Shown: positions 1 to 8,613 of the stretch, one piece after another
Layout of the letters: every line of letters starts with the position of its first letter
How positions within the stretch are numbered: position 1 is the first letter of the stretch
Assembly (NCBI RefSeq): GCF_902506605.1
Contig: NZ_LR733979.1
Location: 872,936 to 936,935 of the forward strand
DNA length: 64,000 nt
Direction: 5' to 3'
Origin: Sphingomonas sp. AX6
Lineage (GTDB): Bacteria > Pseudomonadota > Alphaproteobacteria > Sphingomonadales > Sphingomonadaceae
Position numbers and translations under genes: made by a program
The notes under the pieces: model-generated
The model's database searches: none
What the model was told of the DNA's origin: nothing
What the model saw: the letters and a program-made list of their open reading frames with translations, nothing else

Positions 1-890
1 ACCAGCGTCCCCGCACCCCGCGCCGTGAAAATCTCTAGCAGCATCGCGTGCGGCACACGTCCGTCGAGGATGACGGCGGCCTCGACCCCCGCCTCGACCG
101 CAGCGATGCAGGTATCGACCTTGGGGATCATGCCCCCCGAAATCGTGCCGTCGGCCTTCAGCGCCTCGATTCCCGCCCGGTCCAGGTCGGTCAGCAGCGC
201 CTTGTCCTTGTCCAGCACGCCCGCCACGTCGGTCAGCAGGAAGAAGCGCCGCGCGCCCAGTGCTCCCGCAATCGCGCCCGCCATCGTGTCGGCGTTGATG
301 TTGTAGGTCGCGCCGTCCGCGCCCAGCGCGACGGGGGCTACGATCGGAATAAAATGGTCGTCGGTCAGCTTGCGCAGGATCGTCGCATCGACCTTCACCG
401 GCTCGCCGACGAAGCCCAGATCGACATGGCGCTCGATCCCCGAATTGGGGTCGGGCTCGGTACGTTTGACCTTTTCGGCGAGCACCAGATTGGCGTCCTT
501 GCCCGAAATGCCCACCGCGCGCCCGCCAAGTGCTGCGATCCAGCCGACGATTTCCTTGTTGATCTTGCCCGCCAGCACCATTTCCGCGACTTCGGCGGTC
601 TCGGCATCGGTGACGCGCAGGCCACCGACGAATTGCGATTCGACGCCCAGCCGTTTGAGCATCGCGCCGATCTGCGGCCCGCCGCCATGGACGACGACCG
701 GGTTGATGCCGACCGCCTTCAACAACACGACATCCTCGGCGAAATCGCGTTGCGCTTCGGGATCGCCCATCGCGTGCCCGCCATATTTGATCACGAACGT
801 CTCGCCCGCGTAACGCTGGAGATAGGGCAAGGCTTCGACAAGCGTTTCCGCCTTGGCAAGCATCGCGGGATCGGGTGCGTGGTCGGTCAT
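1..890 (-). CDS. argB: Acetylglutamate kinase, 3' end cut by window edge
   Basis: Phosphorylates N-acetyl-L-glutamate in the second step of arginine synthesis (cytoplasmic). The reading frame starts at an ATG at 890 (MTDHAPD...) and stays open for 296 codons to the left edge, so only the last few residues are missing. Amino-acid-kinase motifs are clear: the N-terminal [17 protein letters not shown] for substrate binding, GKINKEIVG, and [13 protein letters not shown] near the C-terminus. Family length is about 300 residues, so the protein is nearly complete. A 29-bp inverted repeat lies 23 bp upstream of the start. Its substrate is also the expected product of the DgcN-DgcA pair at 46.5-48.5 kb, though nothing in the sequence links their regulation. 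Confidence 0.93.
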   Translation of the reverse strand, partial: MTDHAPDPAMLAKAETLVEALPYLQRYAGETFVIKYGGHAMGDPEAQRDFAEDVVLLKAVGINPVVVHGGGPQIGAMLKRLGVESQFVGGLRVTDAETAEVAEMVLAGKINKEIVGWIAALGGRAVGISGKDANLVLAEKVKRTEPDPNSGIERHVDLGFVGEPVKVDATILRKLTDDHFIPIVAPVALGADGATYNINADTMAGAIAGALGARRFFLLTDVAGVLDKDKALLTDLDRAGIEALKADGTISGGMIPKVDTCIAAVEAGVEAAVILDGRVPHAMLLEIFTARGAGTL

Positions 891-913
891 TGGCTGGCCA
901 ATCAAATAAAATC

Positions 914-984
914 GTCATTCCCGCGAAGGCGGGAATCCATAATCGCCGACATGGGTTATGGATTCCCGCCTTCGCGGGAATGAC
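914..984. repeat. Inverted-pair repeat, family A (GTCATTCCCGCGAAGGCGGG type)
   Basis: Two perfectly complementary 29-base arms (914-942 and 956-984) are separated by 13 bases. Each arm contains its own small palindrome around TTCCCGCGAAGGCGGGAA. The element lies between the divergent argB start and the end of the queuosine transporter gene. A related, diverged copy is at 11049-11120. It resembles the intergenic REP-like elements common in sphingomonads. On RNA it would form a long hairpin and could act as a terminator or stability element. Confidence 0.9.
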
Positions 985-1019
985 AGAACAGGGTCAAGAG
1001 ATAATTGGATCGCTGCCGC

Positions 1020-1679
1020 TCAAGCCCGCTCGAACGTGCCGGCGCCGCGATCCAGCTTGTGGCCCAGCGCCACGAACGCGATGATCAGCGGCGGCACCAG
1101 TACGATCGACAGCACGACCTTTGCCAGCATCTGGCCCGCGAGCAGCCCGGCGATCGGGAACACGCCGTAAAAGGCGACGAAGACGAAGATCAGCGTATCG
1201 ACGATCTGGCTCAGCACGCTGGCGACCCCGGCGCGCAGCCAAACGAGACTGCCCTCTTTTCGGCGCAGCGCGTCGAAGATAGTGACGTTCAACGTCTGCG
1301 AAATACCATAAGCGAGCAGGCCGCCGAGCCAGATTCGCGGCGTGCCGGTCATCATCAGCTGAAACGCTTCGAGCCGGGCAGGCTCCATCTTCGACGAGGC
1401 GGGCAAAGCGAGCACGATCAGCGACAGCACCAGCGACGCCAGCAGCGGAATGAAGCCGATCTGCACCAGCCGCGTCGCGGTTTTTCGTCCGTGCAATTCG
1501 GCGACGGCGCTCGACACCACCACCAGCAGCAAAAACGCGAAGATCCCGGCTTCGACGGCCAGCGGCCCCAAGGCGACCTGCTTGTTGCCCAGCACGCCCG
1601 CGATGCAGCACATGCCGCCGTAGAAGATGCCGAAGAAGAAGAGCGAGCGCGAAATCGGCGCGGGCGATGATCCTGTCAT
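1020..1679 (-). CDS. yhhQ: Queuosine precursor transporter (YhhQ/DUF165 family)
   Basis: Predicted inner-membrane transporter for 7-cyano-7-deazaguanine-type queuosine precursors, 219 residues, as usual for the family. About six hydrophobic segments are visible, starting with SLFFFGIFYGGMCCIAGVLG. Family landmarks include the polar SSAVAELHGRK loop after the second helix and the GISQTLNVTIFDALR and QIVDTLIFVFVAFYG stretches, which carry the membrane-embedded polar residues typical of DUF165. It is a single gene flanked by repeats on both sides. The gene symbol rests on family resemblance. Confidence 0.85.
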   Translation of the reverse strand: MTGSSPAPISRSLFFFGIFYGGMCCIAGVLGNKQVALGPLAVEAGIFAFLLLVVVSSAVAELHGRKTATRLVQIGFIPLLASLVLSLIVLALPASSKMEPARLEAFQLMMTGTPRIWLGGLLAYGISQTLNVTIFDALRRKEGSLVWLRAGVASVLSQIVDTLIFVFVAFYGVFPIAGLLAGQMLAKVVLSIVLVPPLIIAFVALGHKLDRGAGTFERA

Positions 1680-1744
1680 CGCCCGCTGCTAGCGCGAATC
1701 GCAGGAGCCGAAAAGCCCCGATGGGTGGGAGCGCAATACCCCAT

Positions 1745-1845
1745 CCCCGTTCGTGCTGAGTAGCCGCGCAGCGGCGTATCGAAGCACTGTCCTTACTTGG
1801 CACAAAGAAAAGGACAGTGCTTCGACAAGCTCAGCACGAACGGGG
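1745..1845. repeat. Inverted-pair repeat, family B (CCCCGTTCGTGCTGAG type)
   Basis: The right arm reads as the reverse complement of CCCCGTTCGTGCTGAG-CTTGT-CGAAGCACTGTCCTT. The left arm is the same except that CTTGT is replaced by a 19-base linker containing GCCGCGCAGCGGC. A second copy with intact linkers is at 13294-13377. The element is intergenic, between two minus-strand genes. Confidence 0.88.
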
Positions 1846-1859
1846 ATAGGGCATTCCGA

Positions 1860-2297
1860 TCAATCGCGTTCGATGATCCGCAAGGTTCGCCGATCGAGTT
1901 TCAGGTCGTTGTCGCGCCCGTTCCGCATCCGGGCGTCGTCGACTTCCCAATAGCCGTCGCTGTCGAGCTTGACCGACTCCCAGCGCGTATAGCCCTGTTG
2001 GCGCAGCGCCCGTTCGATCGCGGCCTGCTCGCGGGCGTTGGCCGGGCGGTCACCATCGCGGCGCACGATCCGCATCGAACGCGGGTCGATCTTCAGATCA
2101 TATTCGCCGCCATTGCGCGTGCGTGCATCATCGATCTCCCACAGCCGGTCGTCGAGTTCGATATCGTCCCAGCGCACGAAGCCCGCCTGTCGCAACACCT
2201 GTTCGATGCGCGCACGCTCGCGCGGGTTGGGATCGCGCAGTTCGAGTGCGGCGGTGGGCATCGACAGTGATGCGGCGATCATCAGGGTCAGCGACAT
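1860..2297 (-). CDS. Secreted protein with two PepSY-like repeats
   Basis: 145 residues with a short hydrophobic N-terminus (LTLMIAASLSMPTAALE), consistent with a signal peptide, followed by two tandem copies of a roughly 60-residue unit. Each unit has the pattern ARxxxxLRQxGFxRWxxIxLDDxxWExDDAR, then an R-N-G-x-x-x-D-LK segment ending in R-x-x-R-I. This resembles PepSY-type periplasmic domains. No catalytic residues are evident. The role is unknown; a periplasmic binding or inhibitor function is only a guess from the fold family. Confidence 0.75.
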   Translation of the reverse strand: MSLTLMIAASLSMPTAALELRDPNPRERARIEQVLRQAGFVRWDDIELDDRLWEIDDARTRNGGEYDLKIDPRSMRIVRRDGDRPANAREQAAIERALRQQGYTRWESVKLDSDGYWEVDDARMRNGRDNDLKLDRRTLRIIERD

Positions 2298-2463
2298 GGC
2301 AGGAGAACGTCCTTGTTCCGGTGTGATTTCATCACATCAATGCCCGGCCGTTCGTCTTGTTCCGGAAACGCGCCATCTGGTGTGCCGCCCAAAACCCTCT
2401 ATGGTCGCGCGCTTGTGCCCGCGTCGCGGGTGGTTCGAGTTCACCCTGGGGCGGGGCTAATTG

Positions 2464-3732
2464 ATGGAACGTTTTCTGATCGGCATCGCCGGGATCGCCG
2501 TGATCCTGGCCATTGCGGTGCTGCTGTCTTCCAATCGCCGCGCGATCCGCCTGCGCGTGGTCGGTGCGGCATTTGCGCTGCAAGTGGTGATCGCGACGCT
2601 CGTCCTCTACGTCCCCGCCGGTCGCGCGGCGATCAACGGGGCATCGAATGGCGTGTCGGCACTGCTCGGCTATGCCAAGAACGGCACCGATTTCCTGTTC
2701 GGCCCGCTCGCCTCGCCAGAGATTGGCGGCAACAGCTTCGCGATCGCGGCGCTTCCCGTGATCGTGTTCTTCGCCAGCCTGATCTCGATCCTCTATTATC
2801 TGGGCGTGATGCAGTTGATCGTGCGCTGGGTGGGTGGCGCAATCGAGAAAGTGACCGGAATTTCCAAGGTCGAATCGCTGTGTTCGGCCGCCAACATCTT
2901 CGTCGGGCAAAGCGAATCGCCTTTGGTGGTCAAACCCTATCTGGCGAGCCTGAACCCGTCACAGCTCTTCGCGATCATGACCGTCGGCATGGCGGGCGTC
3001 GCGGGGACGATCCTCGCGGCTTACGCGACGTTCCTCGGTAGCGACTACCTGCCCTTCCTGCTCGCGGCATCGTTCATGGCCGCGCCCGGCGGGTTGCTGA
3101 TGGCCAAGATCATGATGCCCGACGTGCCCGTTCCCGCTGCGGGCGAACTCCCGCTTGAGGGCGGCAGCGACGACGAAGCCGTGCGGCTGGCCGACGAAGT
3201 GGTCGAGGAGGAAAAGGCCGCCAACGTCATCATGGCTGCGGCGATGGGGGCGCAGACCGGCGTGAAACTGGCCGTCGCGGTCGGCGCGATGGTGCTGGCG
3301 TTCGTGGCACTGGTGGCGCTGGCCAACGGACTGCTCGGCGCGGTCGGCGGCATCTTCGGTTATCCCGAATTGAGCTTCCAGGCGATCGTGGGCACGATTT
3401 TCGCGCCGATCATGTTTCTGCTCAACATCCCCTGGGAAGAAGCGCAGATCGCAGGCGGGTTGTTCGGGACCAAGGTGGTGCTCAACGAATTCGTGGCCTT
3501 CATCGATCTCGGCAACCTGACCCAGCTCAGCGACCGCAGCCGCGCGATCATCACCTTTGCGCTATGCGGTTTCGCCAATTTCTCGTCGATCGCGATCCAG
3601 ATGGCGGTCACCGGCAGCCTGGCCCCCAACCAGCGTCCGATGATCGCCAAGCTGGGGATCAAGGCGCTGATCGCGGGGAGCCTCGCAAACCTGATGTCGG
3701 CGGCGCTTGCGGGGCTGTTGCTGCCGGGTTGA
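2464..3732 (+). CDS. nupC: Concentrative nucleoside transporter (NupC/CNT family)
   Basis: Sodium- or proton-driven nucleoside uptake across the inner membrane. 422 residues, with about ten hydrophobic segments. The CNT signature SKVESLCSAANIFVGQSESP is present around residues 137-156, with NEFVAFIDLG around 344. The usual GQTEAP is GQSESP here, a substitution also seen in family members. An acidic cytoplasmic loop lies near residues 220-255. ATG at 2464 is preferred; an in-frame TTG directly before it is the alternative. The gene is monocistronic and followed by an inverted repeat. The substrate is inferred from the family only. Confidence 0.88.
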   Translation: MERFLIGIAGIAVILAIAVLLSSNRRAIRLRVVGAAFALQVVIATLVLYVPAGRAAINGASNGVSALLGYAKNGTDFLFGPLASPEIGGNSFAIAALPVIVFFASLISILYYLGVMQLIVRWVGGAIEKVTGISKVESLCSAANIFVGQSESPLVVKPYLASLNPSQLFAIMTVGMAGVAGTILAAYATFLGSDYLPFLLAASFMAAPGGLLMAKIMMPDVPVPAAGELPLEGGSDDEAVRLADEVVEEEKAANVIMAAAMGAQTGVKLAVAVGAMVLAFVALVALANGLLGAVGGIFGYPELSFQAIVGTIFAPIMFLLNIPWEEAQIAGGLFGTKVVLNEFVAFIDLGNLTQLSDRSRAIITFALCGFANFSSIAIQMAVTGSLAPNQRPMIAKLGIKALIAGSLANLMSAALAGLLLPG

Positions 3733-3753
3733 TCGATAACGCTTCATCCCATT

Positions 3754-3832
3754 CCCGTTTGTTTCGAGCGAAGTCGAGAAACGTGCCACAGGCGTTGCGC
3801 AACGTTTCTCGACTTCGCTCGAAACAAACGGG
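3754..3832. repeat. Inverted-pair repeat, family C (TTCGAGCGAAGTCGAGAA type)
   Basis: Perfect 31-base arms (3754-3784 and 3802-3832) with a 17-base loop, located between convergent genes (nupC and the small 48-residue gene). On RNA it would form a very stable hairpin that could terminate both. A diverged copy sits inside the ctaG-like gene at 25827-25909. Confidence 0.92.
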
Positions 3833-3846
3833 GTGGGGTGGCCTCC

Positions 3847-3993
3847 TCACTCGTCGGTCCGCCGTTTGACCTTGTTGGGCAAATCCTTGCCCTTGGTCCG
3901 GCGCGAGGGCAACTGGACGGGATTTTTCTTCTTCCACTCGGCATAGGTCATCGGACCTTCGGGCGTATCGATGATGGTGTCGTCGATGCTCAT
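3847..3993 (-). CDS. Small conserved-type hypothetical protein, 48 residues
   Basis: Reads MSIDDTIIDTPEGPMTYAEW, then a basic tail rich in Lys and Arg ending KVKRRTDE. A GAGGGGG ribosome-binding site sits just upstream of the ATG at 3993, favouring this start over an in-frame upstream ATG that would overlap the dehydrogenase gene. It follows the 3-hydroxyacyl-CoA dehydrogenase gene by 10 bases, so the two are probably co-transcribed. There is no signal peptide or membrane segment. The basic C-terminus might bind nucleic acid, but no function can be assigned. Confidence 0.68.
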   Translation of the reverse strand: MSIDDTIIDTPEGPMTYAEWKKKNPVQLPSRRTKGKDLPNKVKRRTDE

Positions 3994-4003
3994 GGCATCC
4001 CCC

Positions 4004-4873
4004 TCAGCGCGTCGGCACGGGTTCGTCACCCGAATAATCGTAAAACCCCTTGCCGACCTTTCGCCCGTACCAGCCAGCCTCGACATATTTGACGAGCACC
4101 GGCGCGGGGCGGAATTTGGGGTCGCCGGTGCCCTCGAACAGCACGCGGGTAATCTCCAGACAGGTGTCGAGCCCGATGAAGTCGGCCAGCGTCAGCGGAC
4201 CCATCGGATGGTTCAGGCCCAGGCGGCAAGCGGTGTCGATGTCGCGGATGGTCGCGACGCCTTCACCGAGCGCGAAGCACGCTTCGTTGAGCATCGGCAT
4301 CAGCACGCGGTTGACGATGAAGCCCGGCGCGTCGTTGGCATGGACGATTTCCTTCCCCAGCGACTGGCCGAATTTCTCCACCGCCGACACCGTCGCGTCG
4401 CTAGTCGCCAGCCCGCGGATCAGTTCGATCAGGCCCATGACGGGCACGGGGTTGAAGAAATGCACCCCCATGAAGCGTGCCGGATCATGGCTTGCCTGGG
4501 CCAGCCGCGTGATCGGGATCGACGAGGTGTTGGACGCCAGGATCGCAGTATCCGACAGCACCGCACCGACGCTTTCGAAAATCTTGCGCTTGATCTCCTC
4601 GCGCTCGGTGGCGGCTTCGATCACCAGTTCGCACACGCCCATCGCCGACACATCCGCGACAGGTTCGATATTGGCCAGCGTCGCGTCGCGCGCGTCGACC
4701 GTGATCTTTTCCTTCGCCACCAGCCGGTCGAGCGATTTGCCAATCCCCGCCTTGCCTTTTTCCGCCTGTGCCAGCCCGATGTCGGACAACAGCACGCGGT
4801 AACCCGAGGCGGCTGCAACCTGCGCGATCCCCGCCCCCATTTGACCCGCACCGATCACGCCCACCGTCTTCAT
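4004..4873 (-). CDS. 3-hydroxybutyryl-CoA dehydrogenase
   Basis: NAD(P)-dependent oxidation or reduction of 3-hydroxyacyl-CoA in fatty-acid or polyhydroxybutyrate metabolism. 289 residues, the normal length for the single-domain enzyme. The N-terminal Rossmann motif GAGQMGAGI is at residues 7-15. SNTSSIPI and the catalytic [13 protein letters not shown] region (His with the later Glu) follow, then [11 protein letters not shown] and [18 protein letters not shown] in the C-terminal domain. The second ATG (4873) is chosen because GGAG lies six bases before it; the ATG at 4885 lacks a good site. The small gene downstream is probably in the same transcript. Confidence 0.92.
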   Translation of the reverse strand: MKTVGVIGAGQMGAGIAQVAAASGYRVLLSDIGLAQAEKGKAGIGKSLDRLVAKEKITVDARDATLANIEPVADVSAMGVCELVIEAATEREEIKRKIFESVGAVLSDTAILASNTSSIPITRLAQASHDPARFMGVHFFNPVPVMGLIELIRGLATSDATVSAVEKFGQSLGKEIVHANDAPGFIVNRVLMPMLNEACFALGEGVATIRDIDTACRLGLNHPMGPLTLADFIGLDTCLEITRVLFEGTGDPKFRPAPVLVKYVEAGWYGRKVGKGFYDYSGDEPVPTR

Positions 4874-4959
4874 CGCATTCTCCATCGTCTTTTTCGGGAA
4901 TTTACGCCGCGATAGCGACTTTTCGGGAACGATGCAGCGCGTTAATCCTTCCCTCCATC

Positions 4960-6105
4960 ATGAAGTTCGCCTTGCCGCTCGTTGCGCTGATCCTCGCTGC
5001 CTGCAATACCGATCCGCAGCCGCAGGAAAGCGATGCGCGCGCGCGGGCCGCCGCCCAACCCAATGTGCCTGCGCAACCCGGTGCGCCCAGCCCAACGCCG
5101 TCGCCCAGCGAGGCTGCCGAACCGGTCATCGCCCCCGCGCTCGCCAGCACAGGCCCGCGCGCCACGCCGGGCGAGATGCGGACCTTTCGCGACTGGGTGG
5201 TCGGGTGCGACAATCGCCTGTCCTGCACCGCCGTCGCGCTCGGCCCCGACGATGCCGAATTTCCGACGCTGAGGGTCGTGGTGATGCGCGCGGGCGGCGG
5301 TGCGCTGCCCCGCGTAATCGTCGATTCGAACGACGATATCGCCGCACCCGTCACGATCACTATCGACGGCAAACCCGTCGCCAAAGGCGGACGCAATGAC
5401 GACGAAGGCGTGATCTTTACCGGCGAGGAGGCTGGGCGGCTGATCGAGGCGATCGCCCAGGGCAAGGCAGGTCGGATCGGCCACGGCAAGACGGAGGACG
5501 CCATCGCGCTGAACGGCGCGGCGGCGGCACTGCGCCACATGGACGAACAACAGCGCCTGACGGGTACGACCGCGGCACTGATTGCGCGCGGCAAGGACCG
5601 CCCGACCGCTTCGCCCCCCGCATTGCCGGTCGTCGCGCGTGTTCGCCCATCGGGTCGCGCCACTCGCCCCACGCCCGCGCAGGTCACCGCGATGCGGCGA
5701 GCCGCCGATTGCCAGATCGAATTTCTCGACGAAGCGCAGACCCGGCCCGAGGCGCATGCGTTGGGCGGAAGCGCGACGCTGATCCTGCTGCCATGCGGTG
5801 CGGGTGCGTATAATTTCATGTCGGCGGTGTTCGTGATCGGCAAAGACGGCGTGCTGCGTCCGGCGACCTTCGACACATCGGTGGGCTTCGATGTCGAGGC
5901 GGGAGCGGTGCCGCAACTGGTGAATTCCGGCTTCGGCGAGGGGCGCCTGACCAATTATTCCAAAGGTCGCGGGATCGGCGATTGCGGCATCGGCCAGGAT
6001 TTCGTCTGGGACGGTCAGCGCTTTCGCCTGATCGAGCAAAGCGAAATGACCGAATGTCGCGGATCGACACGGTTGGTGACGACATGGCGGGCAGAGGTTC
6101 GGTAA
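4960..6105 (+). CDS. DUF1176 family lipoprotein
   Basis: 381-residue predicted lipoprotein. The N-terminus MKFALPLVALILAAC carries a lipobox with Cys at residue 15, followed by a Pro/Ala-rich linker of about 50 residues. The rest matches the DUF1176 pattern: FRDWVVGCDNRLSCTAV, later pairs of cysteines (ADCQIEF, LLPCGAG, GDCGIGQDFVWDG) that could form disulfides, and FRLIEQSEMTECRG at the end. The start at 4960 places the signal sequence correctly; upstream codons in frame do not look coded. It is divergent from the dehydrogenase gene. Function unknown; exported, probably outer-membrane anchored. Confidence 0.82.
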   Translation: MKFALPLVALILAACNTDPQPQESDARARAAAQPNVPAQPGAPSPTPSPSEAAEPVIAPALASTGPRATPGEMRTFRDWVVGCDNRLSCTAVALGPDDAEFPTLRVVVMRAGGGALPRVIVDSNDDIAAPVTITIDGKPVAKGGRNDDEGVIFTGEEAGRLIEAIAQGKAGRIGHGKTEDAIALNGAAAALRHMDEQQRLTGTTAALIARGKDRPTASPPALPVVARVRPSGRATRPTPAQVTAMRRAADCQIEFLDEAQTRPEAHALGGSATLILLPCGAGAYNFMSAVFVIGKDGVLRPATFDTSVGFDVEAGAVPQLVNSGFGEGRLTNYSKGRGIGDCGIGQDFVWDGQRFRLIEQSEMTECRGSTRLVTTWRAEVR

Positions 6106-6127
6106 GGCATATCAATGCCCCCTGTTT

Positions 6128-6238
6128 CGTCACCCCGGCCGAAGTGCCGGGGTCCACTTGGCAGCCCGCTCAATCGCAAGAAAGCCTGGACGCTGCGCTT
6201 GTCGCACGGTGGACCCCGGCACTTCGGCCGGGGCGACG
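6128..6238. repeat. Inverted-pair repeat, family D (CCCCGGCCGAAGTGCCGGGG type)
   Basis: Two 30-base arms (6128-6157 and 6209-6238) are complementary with one mismatch and separated by 51 bases. Each arm is itself partly palindromic. It lies between the convergent DUF1176 and egtD genes, where a transcript hairpin could terminate both. Confidence 0.9.
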
Positions 6239-6286
6239 GAATTTTTTGGGTCGATCGATTACCTCACAACCGAATGGCGACCAGCT

Positions 6287-7264
6287 TCAGGGCGCGGGCG
6301 GCCTAGGCTGTGCTTCACCCAACAGCAGCGCGAACGCATCGTCGGGCGCGCTCCATTCGCCGATGACGGTCCATCCGCCGGCGTCCATCAGCATCCGGGC
6401 ATCGCGCGGGCCGTATTTGTGGCTGTTTTCGGTGTGGATGCCCTCGCCCTTGCGGATCTGGAAATTGCGTCCATCGACGCTGAACGCCATGTCGCGCGTC
6501 GCGATCAGGTGCATCTCGATGCGCGACGCGTCTTCGTTCCACCTCGCTTCGTGGACGAAGCCATCGACTGGGATGTCGCCGTCCAGCTCGCGGTTGATAC
6601 GTTCCAGCAAGTTCAGGTTGAACGCCGCCGTCACCCCCTGTGCATCGTCATAGGCGGGGACCAGGATGTCCGCCGATTTCACCCGGTCGATCCCGATCAG
6701 CAATTGCGCAGCCTCGCCCAGCGACCCGCGCATCGACCGGAGGAGATCGACCGCGGCATAGCGTGTGAGGTTGCCGATCGTCGAACCGGGGAAAAAACCC
6801 AGCTTGGGCAAGCTCCCGACATCGCGCGGCAAGGTCACCGGCGACATGAAATTGGCCTCTAGCGGATAAACGTCGATCGCCGGAAACCGCGCCGCTAGAT
6901 CGCGCGCCGATGCCCGCAGAAAATCCCCCGAAATGTCGATCGGCACATAGGCCGAGGGCGAAATCGCCGACAGCAACAAGGGCGTCTTGGCCGATGACCC
7001 CGATCCGAATTCGACCACCGCGCGCCCCGGTCCGATCGCGTCGGCCAAGTCTGGCCCCGCCGATTTCAGCAACGCCGCTTCGGTGCGCGTCGGATAATAT
7101 TCGGGCAGGTCGGTGATCGCCTCGAACAGTTCGGAACCCCGCCGATCGTAGAACCAGCGCGCCTGAATCGCACGCGGAGTACGCCCCAACCCTTCTACCA
7201 CATCGCGGCGGAATTCGGGATCGACCAAACCATGCTGGCCGTCTTCGGCCTCCTGCTTCAACAT
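6287..7264 (-). CDS. egtD: L-histidine N-alpha-methyltransferase (ergothioneine synthesis)
   Basis: Transfers three methyl groups from S-adenosylmethionine to histidine to give hercynine. 325 residues, typical for EgtD. The SAM-binding VVEFGSGSSAKT motif is near residue 85, with PIDIS, then FFPGSTIGN, the fold-specific GIDRVKSADIL, and a C-terminal GEGIHTENSHKY motif that contacts substrate. The start (ATG 7264) lies two bases after the egtB stop, so egtB-egtD form a translationally linked operon. No egtA, egtC or egtE is adjacent. The downstream end carries an inverted repeat. Confidence 0.93.
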   Translation of the reverse strand: MLKQEAEDGQHGLVDPEFRRDVVEGLGRTPRAIQARWFYDRRGSELFEAITDLPEYYPTRTEAALLKSAGPDLADAIGPGRAVVEFGSGSSAKTPLLLSAISPSAYVPIDISGDFLRASARDLAARFPAIDVYPLEANFMSPVTLPRDVGSLPKLGFFPGSTIGNLTRYAAVDLLRSMRGSLGEAAQLLIGIDRVKSADILVPAYDDAQGVTAAFNLNLLERINRELDGDIPVDGFVHEARWNEDASRIEMHLIATRDMAFSVDGRNFQIRKGEGIHTENSHKYGPRDARMLMDAGGWTVIGEWSAPDDAFALLLGEAQPRPPAP

Positions 7265-7266
7265 CG

Positions 7267-8529
7267 TCACAAATCCTTGGCCAGCCGAACGCCGGTGAAT
7301 TGCCAACGCTGGTGGGGGTAGAAAAAATTGCGGTAGCTGGCGCGCACATGCCCGCGCGGCGTCGCGCACGATCCGCCCTTCAGCACGAACTGCCCGCTCA
7401 TGAACTTGCCATTATACTCGCCCACCGCGCCTTCGCAGGCCGCGAAACCCGGATAGGGACGGTACGCGCTGCCGGTCCATTCCCACACATCGCCGAACCA
7501 GGCCGGACCACCGGTCGAGGGGCGAGGTTCGACCGGCCCGGCGCAGTCGAGCAGATTACCCTCGCGCGGATCGCCCGCGCGCGCGGCGGACTCCCATTCG
7601 AATTCGGTCGGCAATCGCGCGCCCGCCCAACTGGCATAGGCGTCGGCTTCGAACAGACTGACATGCGTCACCGGCGCGGCGGGGTCGATCGCGCGCCGCC
7701 CGTCGAGTCCGAAACGCGTCCAGCCACCATCGTCACCGCGTGCCCAGTAAAGCGGCGCGTCGATGCCCTCCGCCTGCACCCACGCCCAGCCATCCGACAG
7801 CCAATGACGGGCGTCGCGATAGCCGCCATCGTCAATGAACGCGGCCCATTCGCCATTGGTCACGGTGCGGTCGGCGATGGCGTGGGGGTGGAGCAGCGCG
7901 CGATGCCGCGGCCCTTCGCAATCGAAGGCGAAGCCGTCGACATCATGCCCGATCTCGACCAGTCCCTCGCGCCCTTCGATCCAGCCGAGCGGTCCTGGCA
8001 TTTGCACAGGCCGCTTGCGGTCGCCTTGCCAGATCGCAGGCTCGCATGGGTTTTCGGACAACAGGTGCAGGATGTCGGTCAGCAGCAATTCCTGATGCTG
8101 CTCCTCGTGATGGCATCCCAGCGCCACCAGATCGCGCGCCGCATCGGGCAGGATTTCGAACGCCGCCAGCACCGCTCCGTTGATGGCCGCGCGATAGTTC
8201 AGCACCTCGTCCAGGCTGGGGCGGGTGATCATTCCCCGCCGTCCGCGCGCGTGCCGCCTGCCTTCGGCCTCGTAATAGCTGTTGAACAGGAACGGATAGC
8301 GCGCGTCGTACAGCCGATATTCGGGCACATGATCGCGCAGCACGAAGGTTTCGAAGAACCAGCTCGTGTGCGCCAGATGCCATTTGGCGGGCGATGCGTC
8401 GTCCATCGACTGAACGGTGGCGTCGGCGTCGGACAGGGGTGCGGCCAGCGCCTCGGTCAGATGACGGACGTCCGAAAACCGCGCGGCAAGCGCCGATGCG
8501 GGGCTGGCAATGGTGGATTGCGGTCGCAT
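7267..8529 (-). CDS. egtB: Ergothioneine sulfoxide synthase EgtB
   Basis: Non-haem iron enzyme that joins hercynine to a thiol donor (cysteine or gamma-glutamylcysteine) with oxygen. 420 residues. An N-terminal DinB-like domain carries the iron ligands His51 and the HxxxHxE pair (His141, His145). A C-terminal formylglycine-generating-enzyme-type domain follows (RTVTNGEWAAFI, ARLPTEFEWESAA, GDVWEWT, VLKGGSCATP, R-x-S-Y-R-N-F). The start at 8529 is chosen for the GAGGGAGAGG site just upstream. It is the first gene of a two-gene operon with egtD. Without a neighbouring egtA, direct use of cysteine is possible but not shown. Confidence 0.93.
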   Translation of the reverse strand: MRPQSTIASPASALAARFSDVRHLTEALAAPLSDADATVQSMDDASPAKWHLAHTSWFFETFVLRDHVPEYRLYDARYPFLFNSYYEAEGRRHARGRRGMITRPSLDEVLNYRAAINGAVLAAFEILPDAARDLVALGCHHEEQHQELLLTDILHLLSENPCEPAIWQGDRKRPVQMPGPLGWIEGREGLVEIGHDVDGFAFDCEGPRHRALLHPHAIADRTVTNGEWAAFIDDGGYRDARHWLSDGWAWVQAEGIDAPLYWARGDDGGWTRFGLDGRRAIDPAAPVTHVSLFEADAYASWAGARLPTEFEWESAARAGDPREGNLLDCAGPVEPRPSTGGPAWFGDVWEWTGSAYRPYPGFAACEGAVGEYNGKFMSGQFVLKGGSCATPRGHVRASYRNFFYPHQRWQFTGVRLAKDL

Positions 8530-8613
8530 CGCCTCTCCCTCATGCGATGACACGCGAGCGACGGATGCGAAGCGCCGCCCAGCTTCATTTACGGCGCAGA
8601 AAAGCGCGCCGAC

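Noticed and set aside
4885..4885. Upstream ATG of the 3-hydroxybutyryl-CoA dehydrogenase
   Set aside because: The ATG at 4873 has GGAG at ideal spacing and gives the standard [11 protein letters not shown]-terminus.
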